64,000 nucleotides of DNA, taken from contig LLEY01000049.1 of NCBI GenBank assembly GCA_001414485.1, positions 338,407 to 402,406 on the forward strand, written 5' to 3'. Position 1 is the stretch's first letter, and the number at the start of each line of letters is the position of its first letter. Source of the stretch: Calycina herbarum. Its lineage: Eukaryota; Ascomycota; Leotiomycetes; Helotiales; Pezizellaceae. The notes under the pieces were generated by a model that saw nothing but the letters and a program-made list of their open reading frames with translations, was not told the DNA's origin and ran no database searches. The position numbers and the translations under genes were made by a program. This document shows positions 35,511 through 46,762 of the stretch, piece by piece.

Positions 35511-35630
35511 CTCCGTCACATACTGGTGCTGCAAGATGGTTGCAGGAGAAAGGGCACTACCAAGAATCTTCTCCGTCACTTACTGGTGCTGCAAGATGGT
35601 TGCAGGAGAAAAGGCAGTTATCAAATATGG
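35511..35630. repeat. 60-bp tandem duplication
   Basis: Two head-to-tail copies start CTCCGTCACATACTGGTGCT and CTCCGTCACTTACTGGTGCT. The first ~40 bp of each are nearly identical and the rest diverges. Confidence 0.7.
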
Positions 35631-36809
35631 TTTCCGCACATTATGGCAGGATAAAAATCCGAGCTCGACCCGAAAAACTTCACCAACTCACCTCAACACC
35701 CTTAACTAACTAGCTATTCCCACTCCCCACTCCCCATCTCCCCTTACTAACTCTCCTCCCTCTTCTTACTAACTCTCCACCCCCAGAACCTCTAACTCCT
35801 TTTAGCACAAGTGCAGAGCAAGCGGCGGCCCTCCCTTCTTAGGGACTGGTTTAACAGCGCTCATTCGTCACTCCACTCCTTCCTTTACTAACAGTTTCGG
35901 ACTAACTTCCCGTCCATGTTTAAGACTGGACTAGACCTGGATACAGGACACTGGACACTGGCCCCTGGACCCTGGACCCGGACACTGGATTACCTATACC
36001 TGGATATAACAACTGGATACTAATTTGCAACAATCAGGTAGGAATGATGCTTGCTTGGTTGAGATGGGAGGAAAGTGGGAATGATGGGTGGGATGGAAGC
36101 GGAGGTTGTGGCACAGGGTTGCTGGGTTGCTTGGTTGAAATGGAGGGGAAGTGGCAATGGCTTTTGGGTGGAGGATTTTGGAGTTCGTCCAAGAAGGTGG
36201 AAAGCGCAGGTTAGTATTTGTCTTCGATTGGAACTCTCAGAGATGGCTAATCATTTTCTTGATACAGGACTGACACTGAGATGAGCCCTTTTCTCCAAGG
36301 AACTAGGTACACGAGCGCAAAGCGCAACAACGGTAAGTAATAAGGTGACAGTTGCGACAAATAATGCTCGGAATCTGACATATGTATCAATCAAGAGCAA
36401 AGCCGGACATGATTAAAATACGCCAACCTTCTCGTCTGCACCAGATGATGGCAGGTTCAGCACACTGATCGACAACACAACGTTTAAAGGTAAGAAATCC
36501 ATGGGAAAACATCGCTTTGCGTATTTACTGATAATAATTGTAGGCCGATGACATACTGATTTCACTTCTATTGTTGACATGCATTCATCGCGGAACGCAA
36601 GAAGTTACAAGTGGAAACAAACAGAAGTACAGTAAGCCAGCCACTCTCTCAACTCAACGTTGCAGTACCATTGCTAAATACGTACAGAGTTTCTCAACTC
36701 GAATTGCATGACGATCCCGGCGATTTGGAAGGTGTTTAGCAAACTACTTCCTCGAAATCTGCCGCTTGAACAATCAAAATCAAATATCGATTTCCAAAGT
36801 CATAAACGA

Positions 36810-36829
36810 TTTTTTTTTTTTTTTTTTTT
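36810..36829. repeat. T homopolymer (20 bases)
   Basis: An uninterrupted run of about 20 T, with no gene next to it to suggest a function. Confidence 0.8.
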
Positions 36830-37754
36830 GCAAAAGCACTCACAGAACCGGCCGATGAGATGCTTCGGAGGGTACTCTTGTACTGTGATATAGGTGCTGC
36901 CAAGTCCTATAGGGTTGCTGAACTTCTACGGGAGATGTAAACACTACAGCTTCTTGAAGGAAGTCTGTCACAGGAGTTAATGAGGCCCCAGGGAATTGAA
37001 AGAAAGAATAGGTTCATTGCTGTACTGTCATGAGCGGATGTCAGGAATGAGAGATTTTGTTGTACTCAAACAGCTTTCATGAGATAAAACATCGCAATTG
37101 AGAACCTCAAGACCACCCAATTTCATTACTACTGCACTGGCACATCTTTTTTTCTTTTTAAATGATCTGGATCAGATATGCAGTGCTAAAAGCCGATAAT
37201 TTCAAGTCCAAGGATAACATTTGAGCATTTCTGCTTTGAATGTTTATATTTTCTCTGACTCCATGGATATATTAAAATTTATTGAATGCTCTGTCGGCGG
37301 CCTTTTCATAAATCAGATGTGAAACTAATGGCTGAGAACTCGGGTGGTGGCAGACAGCGAAATAATGAGATATGCAGCTATTGCTCACAATCTTTCATGC
37401 CATTAAAAACGAGAACATTTCTCGAGTCCTGCTCCGGGAGACAGTCGGAGTGCTTCTCACGATGAGTAGTACTCGGAAGGGGACGCGGTTGTTCCTTCTC
37501 TTACTTGACGTTGTCTCGGCCCTTGACCACAGCGAGAGTGTCGGGTCGCGCTGAAGGTTGAAGCCGACAGGGTTTCGTGCCTTCGCTCACGCTCCCGTCA
37601 CTTAGCGGTGTTGAGTGTTGAATGGCGGAAGGGGCAACTTTGAACTCTCGGCATGGTGGCGCGACGGAATAGCTGTCTCGACGTAATCACCATGACGAAT
37701 ATCACAATTCCTCGGCCACCCAATACTTTAAGAGGTGTGCAATATATGTACGAT

Positions 37755-37968
37755 ACAAAAAAGACCAAAAAATTAAATAATACTCGATATCAGAATCGAA
37801 CTGACCAGACCCTACGACACACTTCCCATCGGGTAGTGAAACCACACAGAAGTCCTTCTAAAAGACAAATCATGGGGTCACTAAAGAAGGGAACAAGAAA
37901 GATTGTTCAAAGTCATATGTAAGGGGGCAAGCGTCTTAACCACCGGACCAATCGAGTTTTTTGTGCTT
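37755..37968 (-). other. tRNA-like sequence with A and B box and T-run
   Basis: On the minus strand the 5' part reads CTCGATTGGTCCGGTGGTTA then AGACGCTTGCC, resembling a tRNA acceptor strand, A box and D arm. About 110 nt later comes GTCAGTTCGATTCTGATATC then GAG: a five-pair T arm with the canonical loop TTCGATT and a 3' strand pairing with CTCGAT. A T6 run follows within about 20 nt, as for a Pol III terminator. The anticodon arm is not intact and holds about 90 extra bases, so this is a tRNA pseudogene, a tRNA-derived element (SINE-like) or a tRNA with an unusual insertion. The 5' half loosely resembles valine tRNAs. No anticodon is claimed. Confidence 0.45.
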
Positions 37969-38846
37969 TTTTGAGGCTCGAAGTTTTTATTTAAAAATAT
38001 GTCGAAGTGGGGTATGGGAGAGAGAGGTACTACGTAGGTAGGTCTGTGGTGTGGAGAGGAGGGGTTTAAGTCTGGATGTTGAGAGTCGTGCCTTCCTTTC
38101 TTCTTCTCGTTGTCGTAGTAGAGGTCGAGGCCACTGAAGTCGGGGAAGGTACCACCTCTCGATTGGATCTTTCCCCATTGGTCCTCAACCTCGACCTTCA
38201 TGCCATTTGTCTATCCATCGAATCAGGGAAGCAACAACACGACCGACTAGAGAGCTGGGGGTAGTAGGCAGGTTAATATTTGTTGCGCCGTGGTGTCTAG
38301 ATGCTGATTTCAACTACCTTTCACTTTCGCTTTGAAAGAAAGCCCATCACGCTCCTAGGATCATTAACTTAATTGTTTTGGAGTAATTTAAAGTATTACC
38401 CCAACCATCCGGATAACGAGTTGTCATTGTTGCATCTGATTGGTATAATTTAGCTACTTGTTCCAAATCGATGGGATAATTTCGTGACTTTCAATACTCC
38501 ATTGCGTGTCGCTCATACCTCGGAGGGCCCGATTGTTCCCGGTGGCTGATTTAATTGAGCGTGGAAAATTTAGTATACCTAGTTATAACTTGCGACTTAT
38601 TATGGGTTTGACGAATTATAAGATAATTGAATTAGGAGCAGCCGAGTTATGATTTAGAATATTGAGTATTTAACCACTAGAGCTCCTGCTGCAAAACAAA
38701 TACAACCAAGTAGATAGGAGATCAAAGATAATTGATATAAACTCCAAGAATGAACACCATCCCACGCTATGCTAATATGCTAGAAACAAAAAACAAAGTA
38801 TACAAAATATCATCTAACAATCTGGCCGTCTAAACTCATTCATCAT
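37969..38846. other. Intergenic stretch
   Basis: No gene supported. A member of the short GTTCCAA/CTCGTTAT family lies at about 38357-38415 (right end reads CTCGTTATCCGGATGGTTGG on the minus strand). Confidence 0.4.
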
Positions 38847-39509
38847 CTACAACAATCCAACAGCGGCAAGGAAGGCACCCGCCATAACACCGACAACTGG
38901 GACGGTGAAATCACTTCGTGCGGCGTTTGTGCCGGTTGATGATGGCGAGGAGGAAGTTCCGGTGGCTGTAGCACTGGAAACAGCAGCTACGGCAACGGAA
39001 CTGGCTGATTCAACGACAGAAGAAGCAGCGCTCTTGATGCTAGCGATCTTAGATGATGCAGCGGCATCAGTATATGCAGCACCGGCTGTCTTTGCAACGC
39101 TTTCAACGCTGCTGGCGATAGCTGAGGCCTCGGATAAGAGTGAGCTTCCGGCTGTCGAGTAAACACTCTGAGCGCTGGCGATGGCTGAGGAGGCTTTGGA
39201 GAGTTGTGCTGGAATGGCGGTGGATGCAACGCTTGCAAGCGAGGAAATCTTTGTTGCTCCGGCACTTTCTAATGAGGTGGCGATGACAGAAGCTTGGGAA
39301 AGAATAGAGCTTCCTTGGGTTCCAGCGGCGTTTGCTGCACTGGAGGCAAAGGAAACTGCTTGTGAAGCTAAACTTGGAGCGGCTGTTGCGGCGATCGAAG
39401 TAGCACCATCGAAGATAGATTTTAAATCTTGAGGCTCTCGTTGTTCGATTGCTGGGGAAGCGATTGATGAGCCAGCAAGGGCGACAAAGAGGAGTGGTGA
39501 GAATTGCAT
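38847..39509 (-). CDS. Ser/Ala-rich GPI-type cell-surface protein
   Basis: A single-exon gene of 220 aa. It starts MQFSPLLFVALAGSSIASPA, a clear signal peptide, followed by a short charged stretch (EQREPQDLKSIFDG). The body is almost wholly Ser/Ala/Thr with helical SSAIAS-type segments and no cysteine. The C-terminus is a Ser/Thr/Gly spacer, then RSDFTVPVVGVMAGAFLAAV and GLL at the end. A hydrophobic tail with no charged residue after it, behind small residues (TGTNAA), is the usual GPI-attachment signal. The likely role is a glycosylated wall or membrane-anchored protein; no enzymatic domain is present. An AT-rich TATA-like stretch lies upstream near 39620. Confidence 0.75.
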   Translation of the reverse strand: MQFSPLLFVALAGSSIASPAIEQREPQDLKSIFDGATSIAATAAPSLASQAVSFASSAANAAGTQGSSILSQASVIATSLESAGATKISSLASVASTAIPAQLSKASSAIASAQSVYSTAGSSLLSEASAIASSVESVAKTAGAAYTDAAASSKIASIKSAASSVVESASSVAVAAVSSATATGTSSSPSSTGTNAARSDFTVPVVGVMAGAFLAAVGLL

Positions 39510-41415
39510 GATGAGAATTTGGAATGAGTTGTGGATGTTGAAAGGTTGAAGGATTGTAAAGGACGTAAAATCGAAATAGAGTCAAAGGTAAAACGATTTT
39601 AGAATATGAGATGAGAAAATATATACGTATTGAAGGGGACAGACTTGCTTTATAGAAAAGGATGGGCCAACACCAAGCCGCGTGTTGCTTGGGCGGTGCA
39701 AAATAAATCAAAGCTTTAATGGAAAGCCACCCTTCACAGCCACACTGACCTCATTGTGATCCACTCATTCCACTTTGATTAAAAGAGGATCGCTAGGAAA
39801 ATCCACGAGGGAAAATTGCACAGAGGAGCGAATCGCGTGCTTGCTTGGAAGAGACAAGCGGTTTCAAACAAAATGCTCTGGAATTTAAGGTTATGCAGAT
39901 GCAGGGGAAGATCCTCTCCGAGGCAAGTCGACACCGGTGCGAATTCGGATCCGGATTCGGATGGAAAAGACAAATTTAGATCTGCGGTGTTGACAGTAAA
40001 CCCGAGATAGAAAAATGTCTTTTCCATCCGCAGATTCCGGAATTTTTACGAAGTTTAATGTGAATTCCTCGTCCACAGCATCGTACGATATCAATCCCGA
40101 AGAGGCATTCTTGGAGCAAGAATTCGCATCAAAGACCCAGCATTCCTTCTATGTACTGTATATAGTAATCATGGGGATTCGGGATCTCGGGTCCAACGCT
40201 CCTTCGGAATATCCGGGGTAAGGCGAGATTCGTATTGTGGTGTGGCTAGGTAGAGTAGGGAGGCGAGATATTATTAGACTTGCCTAGAACATCCAACATC
40301 CAGCAATTAGTCTTCTGGATGCCTTGAAGTAAAAAGTCTTTGGTAGAGACACTTACGCATCAACAGCCCGCAGCCTGCAAAGACCCCGGGACGAATCTGT
40401 TGGGTTTGAGTTCAAGCTCTCCGGATTGATTTGGTAGATCCCTCAACTTTTCAGCTCAGCTGCTTCGTTGTTCTCCACCCTCCAGCGATCTTTCAAGAGC
40501 GGTTCCCCGGACTCGTACACGCATGGACAGCATCGCCCTGTCTGGTTCTTAAAAAGGCATACAATATGTTGGACAGAGGGAGCTCTGGTTTGAAATCAGA
40601 TGTTGGCATGTTGGGGGAGGAAGAAGCCGAAGTGAGAAAGGGGCGCAGTGAGCTCAGCTCGTAAGGTCGGAAAAATGATTAATCCGCTGTTCCGAAAACC
40701 AGTTTCCCGCTTCTCAAGCCACAACTCAACAAATGGATGGAATCTCTATCTCCAACTCATTCTTGCCCTAATCCAATTTATGTTTCCATCTATAGCTAGC
40801 TATTTTGCTAAATCTCTTCCTCTCTTCGTCTCAGGCACGCCTCGAGAAATCGATGACGTCTATCAGTCCAAGTATCTACCCATTCGTGGCGATCACTGAA
40901 GACATTGTGCAAGAGTATTTCAAAAACCAATGATTATTCGAACCTAACTCGTACAATATCTTCTATTGTTCGAAGTTGGTTCGAGTAATGACTATCTTTA
41001 TTTCATTATTCTTCTGAGCCGTTCGCACAATGGAAAATATGTTGAGGACATGATCGACTCGTACAACTATTTCCCCTGGTGAGTTGAGCTGGGGTATGAT
41101 CTTTGTTGTCAATTTCGTCAATCATCGTTGGTTTCTACTTTGTATTCTCGAGTTTAATTATGTTCACTCGACACAAGGAAAGCAGGAGAGCAAAGAAACC
41201 GACTCGCTAACTAAAAAGTTGGCAAGATCTCTTTCGGGTTTTCAATAACACAGCGGTTAGATAAATCTATATTTCAACGAAAACTGTCACACAATCCTCC
41301 ACTCATTCTTCTACCAATCGATTCCTCGTCCTCGTTCTTCGAAATTCGAATCCCCCCATAAACCATAGGTAGCAAGCGACGAAGGCCCGGGAAACTCAAC
41401 CCATACAATCCACCA
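39510..41415. other. Intergenic stretch, no supported gene
   Basis: Frames of 60-85 codons at 39.8-40.9 kb overlap on both strands and share no features with known families. Nothing else notable. Confidence 0.45.
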
Positions 41416-41954
41416 TCATCCAGTACGACCAAAACGACCACCACGAGGAACAAAACTATCATACATCCCAGCGTCTGGAGCCAAGTATCGAGGATACCCA
41501 GGTTTGTATCCAGAGAGAGTTCCCCAACGAGTACCAGGCAACTGAGGCATTAGATTGACACGAAGCGGTCGGTAGTCGACGCGCCGACCCCGAATGTCGA
41601 TGATTATATCCCATTCTGTGACGGCATAGCCGAGAATGTGACTCTCGTTGATTCTGGACTCTGCTTGAACCATGATGTCTCTTCGAGAGAGGTAACCACC
41701 ATTTTTATTGAGGATTTGGATGGGTGCTTGGAATGTGTGGCCGGTATTCCACTCATGGAAGAGGAAGAGGCTTCGCCCTTGTGTTGGCATGTTGCTTGGG
41801 TGATTTTGAGTTCTCTCGGGTTGTGTCTGGAGTGGATTTCGGGAGGGGTCTTGGAGAGAGCGAATTTCTTTTGAAGTGATGATGGGCTGAATAAATTCTG
41901 GGGAGAGAGCCCGGTATTTATCTTGGGGATTGATGGTGCATTAACTGAGAACAT
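41416..41954 (-). pseudogene. Uncharacterised gene with probable frameshift
   Basis: The frame ending at 41416 (124 codons from the ATG at 41790) stays open upstream to about 41935 and reads smoothly: INPQDKYRALSPEFIQP, SKEIRSLQDP, then GRSLFLFHEWNTGHTFQAPI, WDIIIDIRGRRVDYRPLRVN and PRGGRFGRTG at the end. There is no ATG in that extended frame. The ATG at 41954 (MFSVNAP) would join it if one base were restored near 41934-41938. Alternatives are an unseen first exon, or translation of the 124-codon part alone. Family unknown. Confidence 0.4.
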
Positions 41955-42534
41955 CTCACTCTGACAGGAGGGTCTGTCCGATATTATGAGGAGGATTCAT
42001 CAATACACAGCCAACTGACTTTGCTGGACAGGAGATTTTTCACCAAAAAAGGCACCGCGAAAGACACCATCAAATTCAATAGTGTTGTCATAAACTATCG
42101 CATCCAGTCACATCGAATCAACACCACCATCTACTCCAACCGCCGCTTTCTTTTCCACCAGGGGTCATCAGTAAAAGGATTCATGGTATTGCCAAAGATC
42201 CGCACTTCAAAACGTCAAAACCCTATGGACGACTTAGTCACACTCAAAAGCAAGAATCACAGAAAGCGTATGATTCTTATGAAACACAAATTCGCTTTGA
42301 GAAGTTGCAAGTTATTCCATTTGGTGTATCATTGCGTTTGAGAGCAAACCACCTTGCATCAGTCAACGCCACTGTCATTTTTGTGCAACCAGGATTTCCT
42401 CCAATATTCATCCAGACTCAACAGGCAATCATCAACCAAGATGTTCATCTTCTGTTTCCGCCGAACTCTCCAAATATTGTCCTCATCATGTCATCATTGA
42501 TCGAAATATGCATCGAAAGCACGACAAGCAGTCC

Positions 42535-42980
42535 ATCATGCCCAGCTCTGTTTGTCCCCATATCTGACCTTGATTAAATTTTTGCAATGCCTCGATACCA
42601 TCAGACCGAAAGGGTCGTTATCACTTGTGTTGAAGGCGCACACTCTTGAAAGTTGTGGTTGTATGGGGAACCGAAAGTGCCGAAAGTGAGAGAGGTTATC
42701 GTCGGAGTATTCGATTTTGTTGGTGTGACCCCAAACAATAGCAGCATCCAACTCCTAAGTGTTCCGGGTGCTTTCTCCATACTCATTCACAATTCTCTCA
42801 AAGAGTCTTTTCCTGATTGTGTCGCTGTCGTCGATGCTGATAACGCGATCCTTTTCTTGGGTGGCAATATGAACTGCATCAAAGAAGTGCTTCACCGCCC
42901 CTTGGTCGTCATCTGATTTGTAGTACTCAACGAGCGCAAATATCTTCGCCACGGTGGGCAACGGTGCGGAGATGATTTTC
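42535..42980 (-). pseudogene. BTB-like gene fragment with in-frame TAG
   Basis: One minus-strand frame reads TVAKIFALVEYYKSDDDQGA, VKHFFDAVHIATQEKDRV, DDSDTIRKRLFERIVNEYGE, then TAG (42749-42751), then ELDAAIVWGHTNKIEYSDDN and on. The pattern resembles the helical part after a BTB/POZ core in fungal BTB proteins, but no BTB core is seen, so the label is tentative. The TAG could be a former CAG. Confidence 0.35.
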
Positions 42981-43199
42981 TTGAGTTGCTGTCAAATGTC
43001 AAAATTGCGAGGAGAGCTTGTTCGGGCGAGTGATGAAAATGGAGCTGTGTTTGATCCTAGAAGGGGTTAAGCCTGGGATATATATCTCTTGACTCTTTGT
43101 TGCAGGAGTATTTTTGCTTCCATTTACATCCTTTGAACGCAACTGCGAGCTGTTGCGCGAGGGCATATTGCATCATCCGGATCACTTTGCAACCTCATG
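42981..43199. other. Spacer before the hAT-like element
   Basis: No gene seen; may hold the missing 5' part of the BTB-like fragment. Confidence 0.3.
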
Positions 43200-43207
43200 A
43201 ATATTCG

Positions 43208-43724
43208 CAGACTTGGGCACCGATACTTTTATATCGATAAATTATCGATAATCGGCTCTCGATATTAATCAATACTTTTTTGCTCTAATACGATTAGCGC
43301 GATATATCGTTAGTAAAAAAGAGACGATTATCGATATATATCGGCTTTTTCAAGCTAGGGGCTCTACATAGTAAATAGAAATCATATAATATAATTTACT
43401 CTTTTTTTCTAAAAGATAATTTTCTTTTATATAAATACTATATCTATAAATCTAGATTAATTACTTTAAGAGAGCTAAGCACTTACTTATATTATAGTAT
43501 TATATTAATAAAAAGCATGTAACTTTGCTTAAAGTCGAGCCTATAGATTCTATTAGCTATCGACACGGATTTACTATTTAACGATTACATAACTCGATAT
43601 ATCGATATATATCGATGTATTATATATATCTGATATATTATTAGTTAAGTTCTACTCGATACAATAATCATCAGAGACCCCCTTGATATTTTATCGATAG
43701 TATCAGTATCAGTGCCCAAGTCTG
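43208..43724. mobile_element. hAT-like MITE with 8-bp target duplication
   Basis: 517 bp. The left end CAGACTTGGGCACC then GATACT is mirrored by the right end, read from the other strand as CAGACTTGGGCACT then GATACT, both running into TATCGATAA. It is flanked by perfect 8-bp direct repeats AATATTCG (43200-43207 and 43725-43732). CAG...CTG tips plus an 8-bp duplication are the mark of hAT transposons. The interior is extremely AT-rich and non-coding, so this is a non-autonomous copy. Confidence 0.8.
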
Positions 43725-43979
43725 AATATTCGGAACTTGGCTTTCTCTTTTGTCAAAACTTGGAAGCTTCAAGACCGGAGATTTATGAGGAGAGTGAGAG
43801 AATCAGAGAGATTTAGATTTTCCGGCCTTGAGTCTTCCCCTTGTCCAATGAGTTTCTCCGGTTCTTTATTCCATAGGTTTTCAATACCTTCAGTGGGGGT
43901 TTAGGAGAAAAGGTGGCGCTTCGTTTGAGTTACTACAGTCACCAATCACCCGCTGGTTCGAGGTTGAGAAACACTCCTA

Positions 43980-44757
43980 CAGTGAGTTGCGAATTAAGCT
44001 TCCCTAGTTTAGAAAAGCTAAGAAAAGCTAAGAAAAGTTTTAAAAAGTCTATACCTTAAAATCTCTTCTCTAGCATTATAATAATAGCTCTACGACTTAC
44101 TTAACATAAGAAAAACCTAATTCTTAATACTATTCTAGATAGTAATAATACTCTTAACCTCTAAGAGATTATAAATAACTTTAATAGAGGTAAGGAGTAT
44201 ATCTATCTTATTTTTAATAAATACCTTACTAATTTTAACCTTTTATATTAAGATTTTATTAAAAACTAATAAACTACCTACTCTTAATAATAATAATAGA
44301 GATAAGAGAAGGAAGAGGAGTAAGAAAGAGAGGATAAGAAGAGAAGAGAGAGAGTAGAGGAGAGGGAGTAGTAGAGAGAGGAGGAAGATAGAAGAAGGGA
44401 AGTAAAGAGAAGAAGAGAGGTAGGGAAGAAGAGAAGAGAGGAGGAGGAGAGGAAGTTCTAAGTATAAGAGACATGAAGGATATAAGAATAGGTAGAGGTA
44501 AGAGAGAAGGATAAAGAGCCTTATAAAGCGTACTTAATAGCTATACTTGAAGAGTAGTATTATAATACTATAAATAGAGAGGATAATAAAGATAAAGAGT
44601 AATAGAGAGTATTTAATATATATTATAATACTCTAGATAAAGAGGAGAGGTAGTAGAGGGGTAGGAGGAGATTTTTAAGAAAGCATAGACTTTTTAAAAC
44701 TTTTCTTGGCTTTTCTTGGCTTTTTTGAACTAGGGAAGCTTAATTTGCAACTCACTG
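43980..44757. mobile_element. TA-targeting MITE with long terminal inverted repeats
   Basis: 778 bp with terminal inverted repeats of about 75 bp. The left is CAGTGAGTTGCGAATTAAGC then TTCCCTAGTTTAG...; the right, reversed, is CAGTGAGTTGCAAATTAAGC then TTCCCTAGTTCAA. Each also contains two AGAAAAGCYA-type repeats and AGTTTTAAAAAGTCTAT. TA dinucleotides flank it (43978-43979 and 44758-44759). The interior is a purine-rich low-complexity tract (about 44290-44450) with no coding capacity. TA duplication suggests the Tc1/mariner superfamily. The element at 50743 shares the first ~22 bp of its ends. Confidence 0.8.
44290..44450 (+). repeat. Purine-rich (AG) low-complexity tract
   Basis: About 160 bases almost only of A and G on the plus strand, inside the TA-targeting MITE. 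Confidence 0.75.
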
Positions 44758-45127
44758 TATTGCTTCTCGCAGATCCTTACAAATTCGTCACATATTCTGG
44801 CATTGTCAAGACACTTGAATGAACTTGGGGGAGTTTTGGCTTATTTTAAGAGGGAGGATCTGTAGAATCTGGAAAACTGAACATCCCACTTCAATGTTTT
44901 TCTGGTTCCATCTTGTCTTGTTGATCTACCAGATTCTTCTGGCAGAAGTCACCTGAAAACTGGCGAAAAAAGCTGATATTGTAGCACGTTCTGTAGCGGT
45001 ACCACGAATTATATATCTGTTTCTTACTTGCACGCTCTCTACCTCCATTCTTTTCCCCAATTGATCGCCATCAAGTGCAACTAACACAAAACTCTGGTCG
45101 AAAAACACAAGACTTCCCACTTGCGAC

Positions 45128-45861
45128 ATGGCTTCTGCGTACGAGCCTAAAACATATGAAAAGACAGATCACATCCTCGTCCGCTTTCGCTTCCGCACCA
45201 AACACGAACTCAAAGAGCAACACTGGGTTCAACCAGTACAACTCAGCCTCACTCGACCATAGCTCTCAGCACAAGTCACCGAACCTGGCGAAGACCTCTT
45301 CATGAAAATCAAATAAATCATACGAACCCAACTCAAGTCCTTGGCACAACCATTGGCAGAAAACAAGCAGGAACTAGCCAAATCTCTCAATTCGTTGGTG
45401 GTGACTTGTATTTGGAACTTTACGGATCCCAATGGGACCCAATGGGAATCCATTCAAGTCATATTTGGGCTGGTTCCTGGGGCAGTGTTTTAAATAGGGT
45501 ACAGTTGATTGCACTTGCAAATCGATTGGGAACTCTTGATGTTGCTTTGAACCAATAAGTGGGGTTTCAACGGAAGCTGTCACACATGTATAAGGCGGAT
45601 ATGGAAAGCCTTATTGGGCTGTAGCTGGTGGCAAAAGCAAAAATTGACTCTTTGCCGACAAACCAACTTTCAAATGCTGTCCTCGCTGACGATTTCACTA
45701 AACAAGATGAAAAGCAATTTGGATTCATTCATGGAATCCCTGTAAACAGGATGACTATGAAAGTTTCGAGACCTCGGGATATTGTTTTTGTGCTTGCTTT
45801 CGATGGCTTTTTTCCCGACGAAAACGGAACGATGATCCCACAATTCATTAGTAACTTCTAG
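45128..45861 (+). pseudogene. Uncharacterised gene with several in-frame stops
   Basis: From the ATG at 45128 (MASAYEPKTYEKTDHILVRF) the frame reads like protein: LKEQHWVQPVQLSLTRP, stop, LSAQVTEPGEDLFMKIK, stop, IIRTQLKSLAQPLAENKQEL, VVTCIWNFTDPNGTQWE. After a frame change near 45490 it goes on as RVQLIALANRLGTLDVALNQ, stop, VGFQRKLSHMYKADMESLIG, L, stop, LVAKAKIDSLPTNQLSNAVL, and ends at 45861. All four stops are TAG or TAA, where CAG or CAA would fit. No family was recognised. Confidence 0.5.
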
Positions 45862-46762
45862 CTAGTCGTCACGGGTTGGAGTAAGTCTAGTTTAGTAATT
45901 CGGATTTTTCCGGACTTCAGTCTCATGCTCTATTACTCAACCTGCATTAACGCGTAAGATCCCCCACTTCTTTTGTGTAACCCGCCAAGCCGGTAGCCGA
46001 AGACATTACGTTGGTGGCAATATCACTGTTAATATCAGAAACCATGTGAGGGAGGTGAGTGAAGAATTTTCTTGTTGATGTTGATTGGAAGATGAATTGT
46101 ATTTATTCTTATATCAGGGCGAGAAATACGACTTATTTTACTCCCATTTTGCTTATAATTTACTGAACACTAGCTATGCAATGAAGCTGCAGATACGTCC
46201 CGTCCCGCAATTTGCATACTACATACTGTAATTGCCATACTGCAACACCTGCAAGATCCCACGCATCTCGCTGCATGTAAGCAGTTCAACTCTTGTTATG
46301 ATTTCCCCCATGAACGGTGGTATCTATCACGTCACTCAGTACATATCATCCGGTACAATATCGGTATGTTTATAATCCTCGTACAGCCAATTATGCAATC
46401 TGGTATTGTACCATTACTCACTCCCATTTGTCCATCTGGTGCGCCCCTTTTTTGGATGCAAATCGTGAATTCCGGTGATACACAAAAGCAGGTCCTATCA
46501 TCGCAAAGCTACGAGCTCCCTTCCATATTTGCTTGCTTTTGCTTGTTGAGTCCCTCCACTATCATGCCGCAGGGCTGAGGTGAGAAATTGGCATGGGAAA
46601 GTGACTCGTGATGGGATTACCACATTGTTTATGTCTTACCTTTTTCTGTAGCTTTCGTCATACATTTCTTTGAGAATAGGTATTTAAACAACTTCCTTTT
46701 CCTCCCTCCAATGTTGTATAGTCACAGCTGATTTCACTTTCGTATCTCAAGACACATCAACA
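45862..46762. other. Upstream region of the oxalate decarboxylase gene
   Basis: No gene. TATTTAAACAA at 46681-46691 is a TATA-like element about 80 bp upstream of the ATG at 46763. Confidence 0.5.

Larger units (their letters stand above)
32971..37754. other. Gene-poor stretch
   Basis: No gene is supported over about 4.8 kb. A member of the CTCGTTGTTCC family ends at about 33697. Short frames between 34.1 and 35.3 kb lie in CT-rich DNA; one (about 35160) begins MDPSPSFLEPRF after a CT-rich leader but cannot be extended. There is a 60-bp tandem duplication at 35511-35630, a CTGGAC-rich patch at about 35930-36010 and a 20-base T homopolymer at 36810-36829. Confidence 0.5.

Noticed and set aside
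36810..36829. Poly-A tail of a retroposed gene
   Set aside because: No coding remnant or target duplication lies next to the T run.
39816..40664. Short frames between the GPI protein and 41 kb
   Set aside because: Frames on both strands are equal in length and lack features.
44290..44450. Small Leu/Pro/Ser-rich protein on the minus strand (44274-44474)
   Set aside because: A translation of the AG-rich low-complexity tract inside a MITE.
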